Positions 1 to 9,397 of a stretch of DNA of 64,000 nt are shown piece after piece (position 1 is the stretch's first letter; each line of letters opens with the position of its first letter). The DNA is taken from assembly GCA_963377175.1 (NCBI GenBank), contig CAUJNA010001635.1:1-64000 (forward strand), read 5' to 3'. Both the position numbers and the translations under genes were made by a program. A model generated the notes under the pieces. That model made no database searches. It was not told the origin of the DNA and saw only the letters and a program-made list of their open reading frames with translations. The stretch is from Effrenium voratum (Eukaryota; Sar; Dinophyceae; Suessiales; Symbiodiniaceae).

Positions 1-767
1 TGTTTATCATTCCATTCTTCAAACTGCAGTGCAAGGGGTTCCTCAAAAATAGACTGCCATTCATCTTCGCAAAGGTCTATTTCACAAAGTGCTTCCGTGT
101 CGTTTGCCACCTCACAGCTGTGATTCCCATCATGCTGATGTGGCTCAGGATTTGGAGAGCCAGGTCTTTGTACAGCCTTTACATTAGAGATCCCTGGACC
201 GATGTGACAAGGCCCACATTGTGTATTCATAGGAGTATCTGAGTAGTTATCCAAAGCAGTGTTAAGGGGCTCAAGAGGATCTTTGGCGGCAGCCTTGCTA
301 GGAGTATCCATATGAGTGATAGCAACGCTCTGACTCTGGCATGGAATGGTCTTAAAGGCATGTCCGTAGTAAGACATCTTGGGGTGAGTCGTGTCAACAG
401 GAGTCTTATCATCGATATCGTCATCACTATCTGGCACAGGGATGGTGACTCCGGGAGCGGGCGGGGCGCTAGTAGCACCACCGCTCCGCCTTCCCTGATT
501 TGCATTGTTTTCCAGTGGAGTGAAGAAAGACCGGATAGGCTCCTGAGGTGCCACAGGCTTACCCGCCGCTCCTTTCTTGGCTTTGGATTTGTTCTGTAAG
601 GATTTTCCTTTGGAGTCCCGTGTTCTCTTAGCCTGGTCTGTAGACTTACCCAGTATCAAATTTGGTTCACCCTTACTTTGTTCATTCTTAGTACCCTTTA
701 AGGGCATATCTTTGATGACAGGCGAGGCATTCACTCTGCCAGATTTCTTCGCTTCAGCTTCCCTCAT
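1..767 (-). CDS. ORF1-like protein of a DinoSL-capped LINE, N-terminal part (runs off left edge)
   Basis: On the minus strand an ATG at 767-765 opens a frame that stays open for 255 codons to the window edge, so the stop lies outside. The product starts MREAEAKKSGRV, is Lys/Ser-rich for about 80 residues, then has an acidic stretch IPVPDSDDD and later DLCEDEWQSIFEEPLALQFE. The acidic stretch and the DEWQ segment recur in the minus-strand element at 13.5-14.8 kb (IPVPDSDDE; DDDEWQTAFCQSLSLEYE). That element continues into an endonuclease and a reverse transcriptase, so this is most likely the first ORF of a second LINE copy. The 5' leader to position 1409 ends in spliced-leader relics. Unlike most ORFs in the window it shows no frameshift. 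ORF1 function is unknown; nucleic-acid binding is usual for LINE ORF1 proteins. The start is the first ATG of the open frame. Confidence 0.6.
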   Translation of the reverse strand, partial: MREAEAKKSGRVNASPVIKDMPLKGTKNEQSKGEPNLILGKSTDQAKRTRDSKGKSLQNKSKAKKGAAGKPVAPQEPIRSFFTPLENNANQGRRSGGATSAPPAPGVTIPVPDSDDDIDDKTPVDTTHPKMSYYGHAFKTIPCQSQSVAITHMDTPSKAAAKDPLEPLNTALDNYSDTPMNTQCGPCHIGPGISNVKAVQRPGSPNPEPHQHDGNHSCEVANDTEALCEIDLCEDEWQSIFEEPLALQFEEWNDK

Positions 768-1357
768 TGGTCACTTAGCCCTAAATTTTGAGAGCACAGT
801 AGCTGCTCAGCCCCTGAGGGAATTTGGGTTAGTGCACACTAAGGTCACGGCAAGGCAGGTCAACAGACTAGGCGAGGCAGTGCCTCACACTAGCAGTGAG
901 TTGGTCACACAGACTAGGCGAGGCAATGCCTCACCCTAGCAGTGAATTGGTCACACAAACTAGGCGAGGCAGTGCCTCACACTAGCAGTGAGTGGACACG
1001 CAAAGGAGGATAATTCAACTTAGGCCAGGTGGGCAGTGCCCAACACTGTTCTAAAGTTGATTTTGGCCGGTGTTATCTAGTTTGAGTTGGAAATGAGCAC
1101 TTTCAAGTAGTCACAGGGAATGCTGAAAGCTTTCAGGCACACAAAAGTGTCCCTATACAAGTTGTGCGGGCACAGGGCAGTGCAAGTGAGAGCAAGCAAT
1201 GTTCCTACGGACACAACCAAAGCAACAACCTACGGGCCTACCCCAAACAAGCAAAGACCCTATTAAGAACCGTACCTAGTCACTCTAGGAGCCTCCACTT
1301 TCGGTGACAGTGGGCCTACCACTCGACACCTACTAGTTTCTTGGGCTCGTCGAGCAA
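768..1357 (-). other. 5' leader of the DinoSL-capped LINE copy
   Basis: This is non-coding on inspection. It lies between the spliced-leader relics (1358-1409) and the ORF1 ATG (767). The distal half, about 1190-1357, matches 15075-15252 in the second LINE copy almost base for base, including the shared text ACAACCTACGGGCCTACCC. The proximal half contains a 46-bp tandem repeat. Confidence 0.6.
865..1000. repeat. 46-bp tandem repeat, three copies
   Basis: Units start at 865, 911 and 957, each beginning AGACTAGGCGAGGCA or a close variant. Each contains the self-complementary GAGGCAGTGCCTC (GAGGCAATGCCTC in the middle copy). They lie in the leader of the LINE, where promoter monomers sit in some non-LTR elements; that role is inference. 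Confidence 0.8.
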
Positions 1358-1409
1358 CTTGAGCCGATACGGCCTTGAGCCAAAATGGCTTGAGCCAAAA
1401 TGGCTACGG
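1358..1409 (-). other. DinoSL relic: Dinoflagellate spliced leader plus tandem relics
   Basis: Read on the minus strand, 1409-1389 is an exact copy of the 21-base DinoSL core (CCGTAGCCATTTTGGCTC followed by AAG). It is followed by a second leader lacking its first six bases (1388-1374) and a more diverged third (about 1372-1358). DinoSL is added to mRNAs by trans-splicing. Tandem genomic relics are known to form when an SL-tagged mRNA is reverse-transcribed, reinserted, transcribed and trans-spliced again. Here they mark the 5' end of a LINE. Confidence 0.92.
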
Positions 1410-1475
1410 ATAAACGATCCGTGGAGTGAGAAATGCCTACGATTTCTTTCCAGGCAGAGGTGGCTGGTAGTTGGT
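1410..1475 (-). mobile_element. Inverted endonuclease fragment of a decayed LINE
   Basis: Bases from about 1421 to 1475 match 10887-10950 in the same orientation. There they are antisense to the end of the LINE endonuclease domain. The next bases (from about 1480) match the RT region in the opposite relative orientation. The endonuclease piece is therefore inverted relative to the RT piece, the classic footprint of twin priming during LINE integration. Confidence 0.5.
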
Positions 1476-2850
1476 CATGACTACACAACCTGCAGGCTCC
1501 CCCGCCAGTTCAAGCGCTCGTATTTGTTCCTAAGGCGACGCAGGACCCTATGCAGACAACTTCCGGCCATTAGGGTTCCGAACACTGCTGATCGCATCAT
1601 CGATCAGGCCGATATTTGTTAAATTGTATCTGCCCCAGGGACCTGACCCGAGCACTCATCAACATTTTTAGGAACCTCAGGCACTTCCTTGACATGCAGT
1701 CTTGCTTCAAGATCGTTCTGCCTCTTGTTTTGTTCTACTTTCTGATCTTGTTAAAGCATTCGAGCGTGTCACCCGCACTGGATCCTACTTGTCTCACAGC
1801 ACCTGGGAATTACCCGTTTGGTCGATCCGTGCGCCATTGAGTTGGCGGTATTTTAGACCCCTCTTCCGGTTGGGCACTTGATCTGGGATGGATGACAATG
1901 CTACGTGTGGAGAAGGAGTGAGCTGGCTGAGGCCTTTACGTCCGCCTGCTTGGCTGGGTTTCAGGTCCTCGCGCAACATGGAATCGCGCTTGGTAGTTGA
2001 TAGTGTGGGTCCCACCCAGCCGATCGATGCGCCGATGTCGGTGCTGGCTTCTTTAATGGGCCATTGCACGCTACAAGCGTAAGCAGAAGTGGATTGAAGA
2101 TAAAAGGCACAAAACATGCCTCGTTCCCTTCTGAGAGATTGAGAGGTGCCGTTTGGTTCTGAGTCGAGCATCACAAGAAGCCTGCGGCTCAGCATCGATT
2201 TGGACCTTAGGCAGGGCCTGGCCACGCAAGGGAGGCCAGTGACGGTCTCAGAGGAGAGGACACGCGCACCACTGCAGAAGTCAGGCACACCGTTGCGGGA
2301 AAGAAAGCCGGCGCAAAGCACATCCAACATCCAGCACAACAACCCCACCATCAGGAAGAGCCTGCTCGGCGGAGCGACGGGCCACAGTGGTGATAGGCGT
2401 CTGATCCGGTTGTCACGCGCTCTCTACCCAGCTAGAGCCTGGCTTGACATGCGCGGGCTAGCTACGCAGCGCCCGTTGTCGCTCCAGAGCATCTTGCCGT
2501 TAAGGCCGCCGTTGGTCTCGCTAGTCGTTGCTTGCCCCAAATCATGTGTCATGGGAGACTGCCCTCTCACGGCTCCACCTGCCATTGTACAGCAGCTTGG
2601 ATGCATGCTGCGCCTGTTTCCTGGCCTGAGACAGGTGTGGAACTCCTGTCCCAATGGCAAATCTGTTGCCACAGCCGCGTGGAAAGATCGCTCTGATATC
2701 TCCTTTCTCACTTCTCTTCACGGCTTACTCACAAGGTTGTTCTGCCAAATGTTCGTCAGGCAGTGCTCAAATGGGCTCTGGACGACGAAAGTGACACGTG
2801 GTTTTTACTTCGGCGCCATTGGACTCGCAAATCTCTGTGAGTAAATATTT
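1476..2850 (+). pseudogene. LINE reverse transcriptase remnant
   Basis: The plus strand encodes a frameshifted RT. Residues VPNTADRIIDQA (about 1577-1613) match LPNTADRIIDQA in the RT of the minus-strand LINE at 10.0 kb. From 1741 another frame reads SDLVKAFERV, the palm motif A block with its catalytic Asp. Frame changes and stops occur every few hundred bases, so the copy is dead. After about 1850 I see only open but unrecognisable frames (for example 2146-2844, 232 codons), which may be the RT C-terminus decayed beyond recognition. There is no convincing YxDD box. Confidence 0.6.
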
Positions 2851-3322
2851 TCCGAACGGGTTCTTCGCAGAGGTTATCGCACTCCGTCCTCTCGATATTG
2901 AAATTGAATGGATGCGTCATGCCCCTCACGCTGCAGTTAGCTAAATACACAACCGCTCCCGCCTCTACCTTCCATGTCGATCTCCCCTCCGGAGCTGCGG
3001 CATGAGGGGCACCTTGAATCAGCTACAGCACTCCTCAATAAGTCTGCCCCGTGGCTGAAACGCCCGTGTGTAGCTCCTGGCGATTCGCCTTTTGGTTTCC
3101 GCAGTCACACTGGCCGCGAAGTCAAATCGCACGATGTTACGCGCAGCAGGGACACTGTGTACATACAAGAGGATCACCGTGTTGTATGACTTGAGTGGCA
3201 AGTATAGATGTGCACGGATCCACACTCACAGACCCGGGCCTCATGTGTAATGTTGGAGGCACCCATGCTGGTAATGCTGTAGTAGTCGGTGCTCATGGCT
3301 TGCTCAAGAAGGACAGCAACGA
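2851..3322. other. Unassigned spacer
   Basis: Only short frames with stops on both strands are present, with no repeat or RNA signal visible. It could be the decayed 3' end of the LINE upstream or the lost 5' part of the next ORF. Confidence 0.4.
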
Positions 3323-3805
3323 GTGCGCCAGACGTGGCAGGCATGTCGCCCCGGTAAGCGTGATTTCCTTGCCGGTGTCGCTCGTGCTGCTGCCAAGAGT
3401 GATGTCTCTTCCCCATCAGCGTTGCGGCACCGCTTGACTCTGGATGGCATCACCATGCTGCTTCTTCCCTTTCTGCACAACAGGCCTTTTGCCTGGCCGA
3501 ATGCCCAACCTTTCACGCCCTTGACATTGCTGACATCAGGCATCACTCGCCCTCCCGCCGCGCCGCCTTGGAGGCATATCGCCACTGGCGGTGAATGCCT
3601 CCGATCTGATGCGAGTGGGGTAGCTGTTCTCAAACATGCCTACTCTGTCACGAAAGGTGCTGCCGCACTCCCTCGCGCTGTGCGTGCTGCGCTGTTCCAT
3701 CGTGACCATGTGGAAATTGACATGTGTGGGGCGCACTATGCCATTTTTCAGCTCTTTGCGTCGCGGCAAAATATTATTTTGCCCTGTTACCCACCATCCT
3801 TTTGA
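3323..3805 (+). pseudogene. Unrecognised ORF fragment with EIDMCGAHYAIF motif
   Basis: This is an open frame of 160 codons. The last third reads VKHAYS-like text and then VEIDMCGAHYAIFQLFASRQ, a compact acidic/aromatic block that looks like a real domain core rather than chance translation. I do not recognise the family. The frame ends in TGA just before a tandem-repeat tract. It may be the 5' part of the same broken coding region that resumes at 5179 on the same strand. Codons look G/C-balanced like those at 5.2-8.7 kb. Confidence 0.3.
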
Positions 3806-3877
3806 ACAGCAGTGTTGAGCATGCTACCCAGGTTCTTGAAAGTCATGGCTTTAACCCTGGGCCTGAACGTTTCGACC

Positions 3878-5100
3878 CCTGGCCCAGGCATTTGTGGAGG
3901 CACTCAAGACGACGCCGTGGTGAGATGGTAAAGACGTTGGTCTCCGGACCAACGTCAGACAGTCGCCGGGGTTCGATTCCACCCTGGTACACGGATAAGT
4001 CTCAAGTTAGCCGACCGATGCCACTAGGCTCAAGGCGGCAGGGTGAAAAAAAAAAAAGAAAGAAAAAGAAAAAAGCATTTGTGGAGGCACTCATTGGTCT
4101 CTGTGATCGCTGACGCTTGTCGCTGTGCTTGCTATTTCTTGCATCTGGAACATTGCACATTTTTTGGTCATGCAGTTGGTCCATAACAGGGCAAGCCGTA
4201 TGCTTCGTTGCCCTGTCTCAACCTGTTGAGCAATTTCTCAGTGCCGGCCCCGCTGTGCCTAAATATTTCCGATGAGTCAACATATGGGGTCCTCCCTTCG
4301 CATGGTTCAACATTGCGTGGGTTGCCCTTGGCGCGGTACGCTTCAGTGTCAGCCCCGCTGACCTGATCGTGCTGTAGCTCAAACCTAATAGGGACCCCTG
4401 GCCCAGGCATTTGTGGAGGCACTCATTGGCTTTCTCTTTGATCGCTAATGCTTGTTGCTGTGCTTGCTATTTCTTGCATCTGAAACATTGCAAATTGGTT
4501 GGTCCATAACAGGGCAAGCTGTATGCTCCATTGCTCTGTCTCAACCAGGTGAGCAACTTCTAAGTGCCGGCCCCGCTGTGCCCCACTATTTCCGATGTAT
4601 CAAACATATGGGGCCCTCCCTTCGCCTGGTTCAACGTCGCGTGGGTTGCCCTTGGCGCTGTCAGCCCCGCTGACCTGATCGTGCTGTAGCTCAAACCTAA
4701 TAGGGGCCCCTGGCCCGAGGGTTGTGGACGCGATCATCGGCTTCCGGCATAGTCGCGGATTGTCGTTTTGCTCGCCACTTGCATGGTTAAGGCCTCCGCC
4801 AGGTCAGTTTTTGCTGGCATGTCGGCCATTAACATTGGCTTCCAATCTTTATACGGCCACGTCTTCTGTGCCGCCGCTTTATTGGCTCATCATGCGACAG
4901 GCGAGTAGTCGGTCTACACCCTGATCTTGGTATTGCACGGTGCGACTCAGTGCCAGCCCCGCTGTGCCTGCGCGTACTGTGACTGCATCAATTGGGCTCC
5001 TTGTTTCAATTTACCTCGTTGCTTTCGCTGTGTGTCTGGGTTGCCCCTTTTTGCGCGGCTCGTGTCAGTGTCAGCCCCGCTGTACCTACACGAGTCGTAG
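3878..5100 (+). repeat. ~310-330 bp tandem repeat, about three to four copies
   Basis: Units begin CCCCTGGCCCAGGCATTTGT at about 3877 and 4395; a diverged copy starts at about 4706. After removal of the inserted SINE the first unit is about 331 bp and the second about 311 bp. Shared blocks include GTGCCGGCCCCGCTGTGCC and GACCTGATCGTGCTGTAGCT. The last copy (to about 5100) keeps only the GCCCCGCTGT blocks. Confidence 0.8.
3888..4093 (+). mobile_element. tRNA-derived SINE with 19-bp target-site duplication
   Basis: A 168-bp insert (3907-4074) is flanked by a perfect 19-bp direct repeat (3888-3906 and 4075-4093, GCATTTGTGGAGGCACTCA). The insert starts with a tRNA-like head: an A-box-like GTGGTGAGATGGTAAAGAC near 3917, a 10-bp hairpin around TCCG at about 3931-3954, and a B box GGGTTCGATTCC near 3968. 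It ends with an A-rich tail (4046-4074). The neighbouring tandem unit at 4405 has the same target sequence uninterrupted, giving an empty site for comparison. Pol III transcription and LINE-supplied reverse transcription are expected for the class. The anticodon arm does not fold with a 7-base loop, so it is not a functional tRNA. Confidence 0.88.
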
Positions 5101-5178
5101 CTTTTCCATTTGGCCCCTTTTTCGTTCTGAACATATCAGACACTAGCGTTAGATCAGGGTGTTGGCCACGCGCTCGCC

Positions 5179-5973
5179 ATGGCAGGGACTCCGTTTACGC
5201 TGGCAGAGTATGCCGCTCTCACTATTAGTGATTGCTTGACGAAGGGGTACTATGTAGTGCCCAATGCGTATGATTTGCCTCTAATCCGTTGGGGTAATCC
5301 TACTGACTGCTACATAAATGCGCTGCGCCAGTGGAACCTTCCATTTGGAGGGTGGACCGTCTTCCTGGCTCACCATCCCTACATCAAGTTTTACTCTAAG
5401 AGAGCACTCCGGCTTGATCAGCATCCGGGCTGGCGGCAAGGCTCCCCTAGGCCGTGCCAACAGCGCTTCCAAGAGCTTGACACTCAGCAGTCCAATATGG
5501 TCTTTTACGAGCCTGAGCGGGTCATTTGCTTATATTGCCAAGCGTCCCTTGCTGCAAATTTCATTGATGCATACATGCAGGCCACTGCACTTCGGCAGGT
5601 CCGTCAGGATGCGCTCCGCCAACGGCCGCGTTTTCCAATTGAACTGCTTGAGCCCCTCGTGGTCACCGATGCTAGTTTGAAGTCCCTCGCCAGCTCCCTC
5701 GAGGCCCCAGGGTCTGCTGCCGCACAGGCTCAGGCAGGCGGATCGGGGCTGTTTAGGAAAGGCAGGTTGCCATGGCCTGATGAGTTGGATGACCTTGGCC
5801 TTGGCGACCAGGCCAGGCCGCTTGCTCCTGAGGTGATACCTACGGTAGATGCTCTGCCCAATCCATCGGTACTCCAGCATCGCACAATGCAGGTCGATAT
5901 TGCCGGCTCGCAAAATATGCCACGCGATATTGCCAGTATCCACAGCAGCCCATTGTGCAAGCCGGTAGCGTGA
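5179..5973 (+). CDS. Uncharacterised 264-aa ORF
   Basis: The open frame starts MAGTPFTLAEYAALTISDCL and runs to TGA at 5971-5973. The first 150 residues look like a folded domain (mixed hydrophobic, W and Y rich, with FLAHHPYIKFYSKRALR). The rest is Ala/Pro-rich linker. I do not recognise it. Downstream, other plus frames (6022-6276, 6192-6713, 6680-7177, 7012-7536, 7744-8691) continue with similar composition, which suggests one larger gene of 3-5 kb broken by frameshifts, or exons. No viral or retroelement hallmark is visible. Confidence 0.4.
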   Translation: MAGTPFTLAEYAALTISDCLTKGYYVVPNAYDLPLIRWGNPTDCYINALRQWNLPFGGWTVFLAHHPYIKFYSKRALRLDQHPGWRQGSPRPCQQRFQELDTQQSNMVFYEPERVICLYCQASLAANFIDAYMQATALRQVRQDALRQRPRFPIELLEPLVVTDASLKSLASSLEAPGSAAAQAQAGGSGLFRKGRLPWPDELDDLGLGDQARPLAPEVIPTVDALPNPSVLQHRTMQVDIAGSQNMPRDIASIHSSPLCKPVA

Positions 5974-7743
5974 AGTTGACACCTGCAGCCCAGTTGCAGC
6001 GGCTCAGGCCCCCGGCCCCCTGTGCCCCATGTGCCTGCAAAACCCCCCGCCGCCTCCGGTACTCTCCATGGCATTGACCTTGATGGTGCTACTGTCACAC
6101 TTTTTGCCAATGCATATAATCCTAAGCCAGTGACCTCTGCGGCCTTGGATCGTGCACTGGAACAGGCACAAGCCCACGTCCCGGGTGGGGCGTGGCCCAA
6201 TCAGGAGCTTTTCCAATTCTTGCATTCCGTGCTTCCGGCCACGTGGTTGGGCGAGCTTTTGACCACCATGCCGTGATCCCTCGATGGATTGCTGCCGGTC
6301 ATGTACGCCCGGGAGGCTCGCCGCCGGCGCTTGTCTTGTTTGTGCCCATGTGTGCGGTTTACCAGGGGGCCACACCTACCCTGGAGCAGATCCTTCCCAT
6401 TGTGTTGCGTGTTATGCCTGGCCTTTTTCCTTGCCTTGCAGATCTGTGGCATGTGGCATACACTTCTCAGACCTTGGGCTCGCCCGCCTCCTTGGACACG
6501 CAACCGGGTCTGCTCTTGTTTACGGGTGCAGCGCCCCAGCCCTATTGGCCAGCTGCTGTTGTCAGCATAGGTGATCCAGAGGTCGCCGAGGGCTGGAGGG
6601 TTTCCCTTGCCAATGCTGCGCAGCGGCAGCAGGAGGGACGGACCCGTCTGCTGGCCCGGCGCGACATTGCCCCGCGCAGTTGCCGCCAGCCTGCTCACCC
6701 CATTCGCGGGTAGCGTCCCTGTGTCGTCTCACGACGTGGCATGTCTGGGTGGGCTGCTGGCTACAGCCGCCATTGCCTCGTGCTTTGCAGTTGGTACCGG
6801 TGCGCAACAGCTCGAGCATGTCCGCACAGCGGTCGGGCATGCTGGGCACGCAGATATCGTGCTCCAGGCCATTGAGGTTCTCGCTCCCACACGTGTCCTG
6901 CCCCTCCCGGGCTGGGGCCATGCTTGAGCATACGGCGTCGTTCTCTGCTCGGGGCATGCCGCCTCTGTTGGTGGAGGCTCCGCATCACCGTGACGCGCCC
7001 GACCTCGGGCCGTGGTGGCCCATTGTGCATGGACTTGGTTTGGTCCCATTGTCCCCCGATCGGGTGCCGCTGTGGTTCCTGCGTTGCCGACTGGGCCCCA
7101 CTCTGGCTTTCGTGTGCCCATGGGCGGCGGCCTCTCGGGCCTGCAGTGTGAGCACTTTCCGTTGCCTGATGAGCTGATGTGCTGTGACCCCATCATCTCG
7201 CGCACTTGGTGCTTGGCGTCGGCGTTGATCACTGGTGGACCCTCCCAGGGACCCCTGGACAATGCGGCTGCTTCCCTGCCAGCTGTCCTGCAGGGTTTGC
7301 ACATGCCTAGCATCCAGCACTGCCAATCAGTCCATCGTAACAGGGTTCCCACTGTGCGGCTGACAGTTGAGTTTGGTGGGGCAGGTCAAGTGTCCCCGTC
7401 AGCAGAGGCCGACGTTGCTTTTCTTTGCAGCGGGCCTGATGGCAGAGTGTATGGGCCTACGTCCTTGCCCGTTGACTGGTGTGAAGAGGCAGGCTTTCAG
7501 TGCGACCGTAGTGCTTACCCTCGCATTCTGCCGTAACGCTTGGCCGCGCATGTACAGTGACAACTCTACTTGGAAGGTTGCGGACGCCATCGCTTCTCAA
7601 CGTGCTAGCGTGAACGATGTGAAGTACTTTGCGTGTAGCATGTACCAGCCTGCAAGCTCGTTCCTGATAGGCAGCACTATGATTGCCAGCTTGCTCTCTG
7701 AGAGAGGGGCCCTGCTCAGGGGCTTTTCGGCTGGCTCCTACTC
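5974..7743 (+). pseudogene. Frameshifted continuation of the uncharacterised coding region
   Basis: Overlapping plus-strand frames hand over to one another (6192-6713, 6571-6927, 6924-7151, 7012-7536, 7367-7969), a pattern typical of a decayed coding region. No known motif could be read. The sequence is GC-rich compared with the flanking repeats. Confidence 0.3.
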
Positions 7744-8691
7744 GTGCACGGCGGCGGCCATTGTGTGGAAACACGTCCTCGACAGGCCAGACTCCACGTG
7801 CGCATCGGGGGGGTATCCATTCCCCCGCCTGCCCTTCTCGGGCTCACCAGTCAGTTTCCACTGGGCAGTGTCCGTGTTGTGCAAGTGGTCTCCGACTCCG
7901 CCTGTCCTTGGCAGCACGTCGCCCAGTCGGGCGTCCGCACTGCGTTGCTTTCGGCGGGCATCGGCCTAATCGCCATCCTTGATGACACGCAGGCCTTTGG
8001 GTCTAGTGGGCACAATTACAGTCACCTTGTGCGTATCCTGGATGCAGCCCCGCTTGGGCTCCTTTCTACCTGTCTTAAGAGTGACGAGCTCTATGTGCAG
8101 TGGCCTGGCTTTGATGTGCGGTCTGCTGATTACCTTCAGCACATCGCCTTGGCGCTTGCTTGTCAGGATCCCACGGAGTTGATGCGAGTCACTGCGGTCG
8201 AACACATCCCTCGCATGATCGAGGAGGCGGCGTGGTTGGTTGAGTCTGCTGGTGACAGTGCGCTGTTACTCGAAATGAAGGCCGACCCGAATGACTCGGC
8301 TGAGGCCTTTGTCCATCGCTCCCTGAGAGGTCTTATGGACCTCAGGGTGTACAAGGCTACGGCCATCGGGCGTGCCGCTTCCAAGTACGTTCAAGACCGT
8401 TTGGTGCAGCTCCCAGTTGCCCAGACCCTTGACTTTCTTTGGTTCCAGGCACTTGCCAGCGTGTCCGCGCTCCGCAGCGCCAATGACCCCCCCGCTGCCT
8501 GGTGCCAATTGATCTGCCCAGATGAGATCAAAGCGTGGGCACAGCTCTACAACTGCATTCACCCAGGCATAGACATGTTTACCATCTATTTTTATAATCG
8601 GGTGCCTTGGTGTCAGTACTCTACTGGTCACGGCAGGCGAAAGGAGGTGCATCTGCCTGACGGCACTGAGGCTCAAGGGCTTTGCCTTTGA
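7744..8691 (+). CDS. Uncharacterised 315-aa ORF
   Basis: This is the longest clean frame of the 5.2-8.7 kb region. Its central part (residues about 90-290) has an amphipathic, helix-rich character (SADYLQHIALALACQDPTEL; EEAAWLVESAGDSALLLEM) and ends with a W/Y-rich segment. I do not recognise a family. The N-terminal 70 residues may be out-of-frame sequence, because the upstream neighbour overlaps in another frame. It is probably the C-terminal part of a protein whose N-terminus is at 5179. Confidence 0.4.
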   Translation: MHGGGHCVETRPRQARLHVRIGGVSIPPPALLGLTSQFPLGSVRVVQVVSDSACPWQHVAQSGVRTALLSAGIGLIAILDDTQAFGSSGHNYSHLVRILDAAPLGLLSTCLKSDELYVQWPGFDVRSADYLQHIALALACQDPTELMRVTAVEHIPRMIEEAAWLVESAGDSALLLEMKADPNDSAEAFVHRSLRGLMDLRVYKATAIGRAASKYVQDRLVQLPVAQTLDFLWFQALASVSALRSANDPPAAWCQLICPDEIKAWAQLYNCIHPGIDMFTIYFYNRVPWCQYSTGHGRRKEVHLPDGTEAQGLCL

Positions 8692-8819
8692 GTCCAGTGT
8701 GCCTATGTTCGGCGGCTTCGGGTCGTGCTGTCCCCTGAGCCGAGGGACCATCAGGACTCGTTGATCACGGGCGCTGAGTTGGGGCTTCACCTTCCTTCCT
8801 GAGCCGGTGATGGGTTTCG

Positions 8820-9397
8820 GGCAAAATACCGAAGTCGGAATTCCGACCTCAGTCGGAATTCCGACCTTGGTGGGAGAGCGAAGTCGGAATTCCGATGTCG
8901 GGTGGCGCGGGCAGGGTGGAGGCTTCAATGCCAGGCAGGTGGCGCGGCCGGATGGAGGCTTCTATGCCAGGCAGGTGGCGCGGCAGGGCCTGAGGGACTC
9001 TTATAGGAACCTATAGGAACCTATAGGAACCCTATAGGAAACCCATAGGAAACCCATAGGAAGCCCTTTTTCTTCTTTTCCTATGGACTTCCTATGAGTT
9101 TCCTATGGGTTTCCTATAGGTTTCCTATAGGTTCCTATATAAGGGCCTAAAAAACTCCGAGCTGCCGCTGGTGCCGGGCAGGTGGCGCGCTCGGTGTCGA
9201 AGCCTCCACGTTGGTATTCGTATGACTCGGCGGGCTGGCGTGGCTCCGATGCCGGGCAGGTGGTGCGGCCGGGTGGGTGGCGCGGCAGGGCTTCAATGCC
9301 GGGCTCAATATTGAATCAATTTTGAATCATCTTGAGTCATATTGAATCAACTTTGAATCATCTTGAGTCAACAATGGATGAATATTGTGAGGTCCAC
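8820..9397. repeat. Composite repeat module (EcoRI palindromes, GCCGGGCAGGTGGCGCGG blocks, CCTATAGG hairpin, TGAATCAA blocks)
   Basis: Ordered modules are: the palindrome GTCGGAATTCCGAC three times (about 8833-8895), guanine-rich GGCAGGTGGCGCGGC blocks (about 8930-9300), an inverted CCTATAGGAA minisatellite (9001-9062 against 9079-9140), an ATTCGTATGACTC block at 9205, and TTGAATCA-type repeats (9305-9365). The same module order recurs at 22585-23390, again directly before a fold-back element. Confidence 0.75.
9001..9140. repeat. Inverted CCTATAGGAA minisatellite forming a ~62-bp-arm hairpin
   Basis: The left arm is repeats of CCTATAGGAA or CCCATAGGAA. The right arm is the reverse complement order (TTCCTATGGG, TTCCTATAGG). 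The arms are separated by a 16-base T/C-rich loop. The unit CCTATAGG is itself self-complementary. Confidence 0.85.

Noticed and set aside
1794..2351. 185-codon minus-strand ORF
   Set aside because: It is antisense to the decayed LINE RT on the plus strand, which has recognisable motifs.
3907..4020. Functional tRNA gene (CCG-like anticodon)
   Set aside because: The anticodon arm cannot form a 7-base loop with a 5-bp stem, and an A-rich tail plus target duplication show it is a SINE.
6004..7352. Several 100-200 codon minus-strand ORFs
   Set aside because: Low-complexity, Arg/Gly-rich shadows of the GC-rich plus-strand frames.
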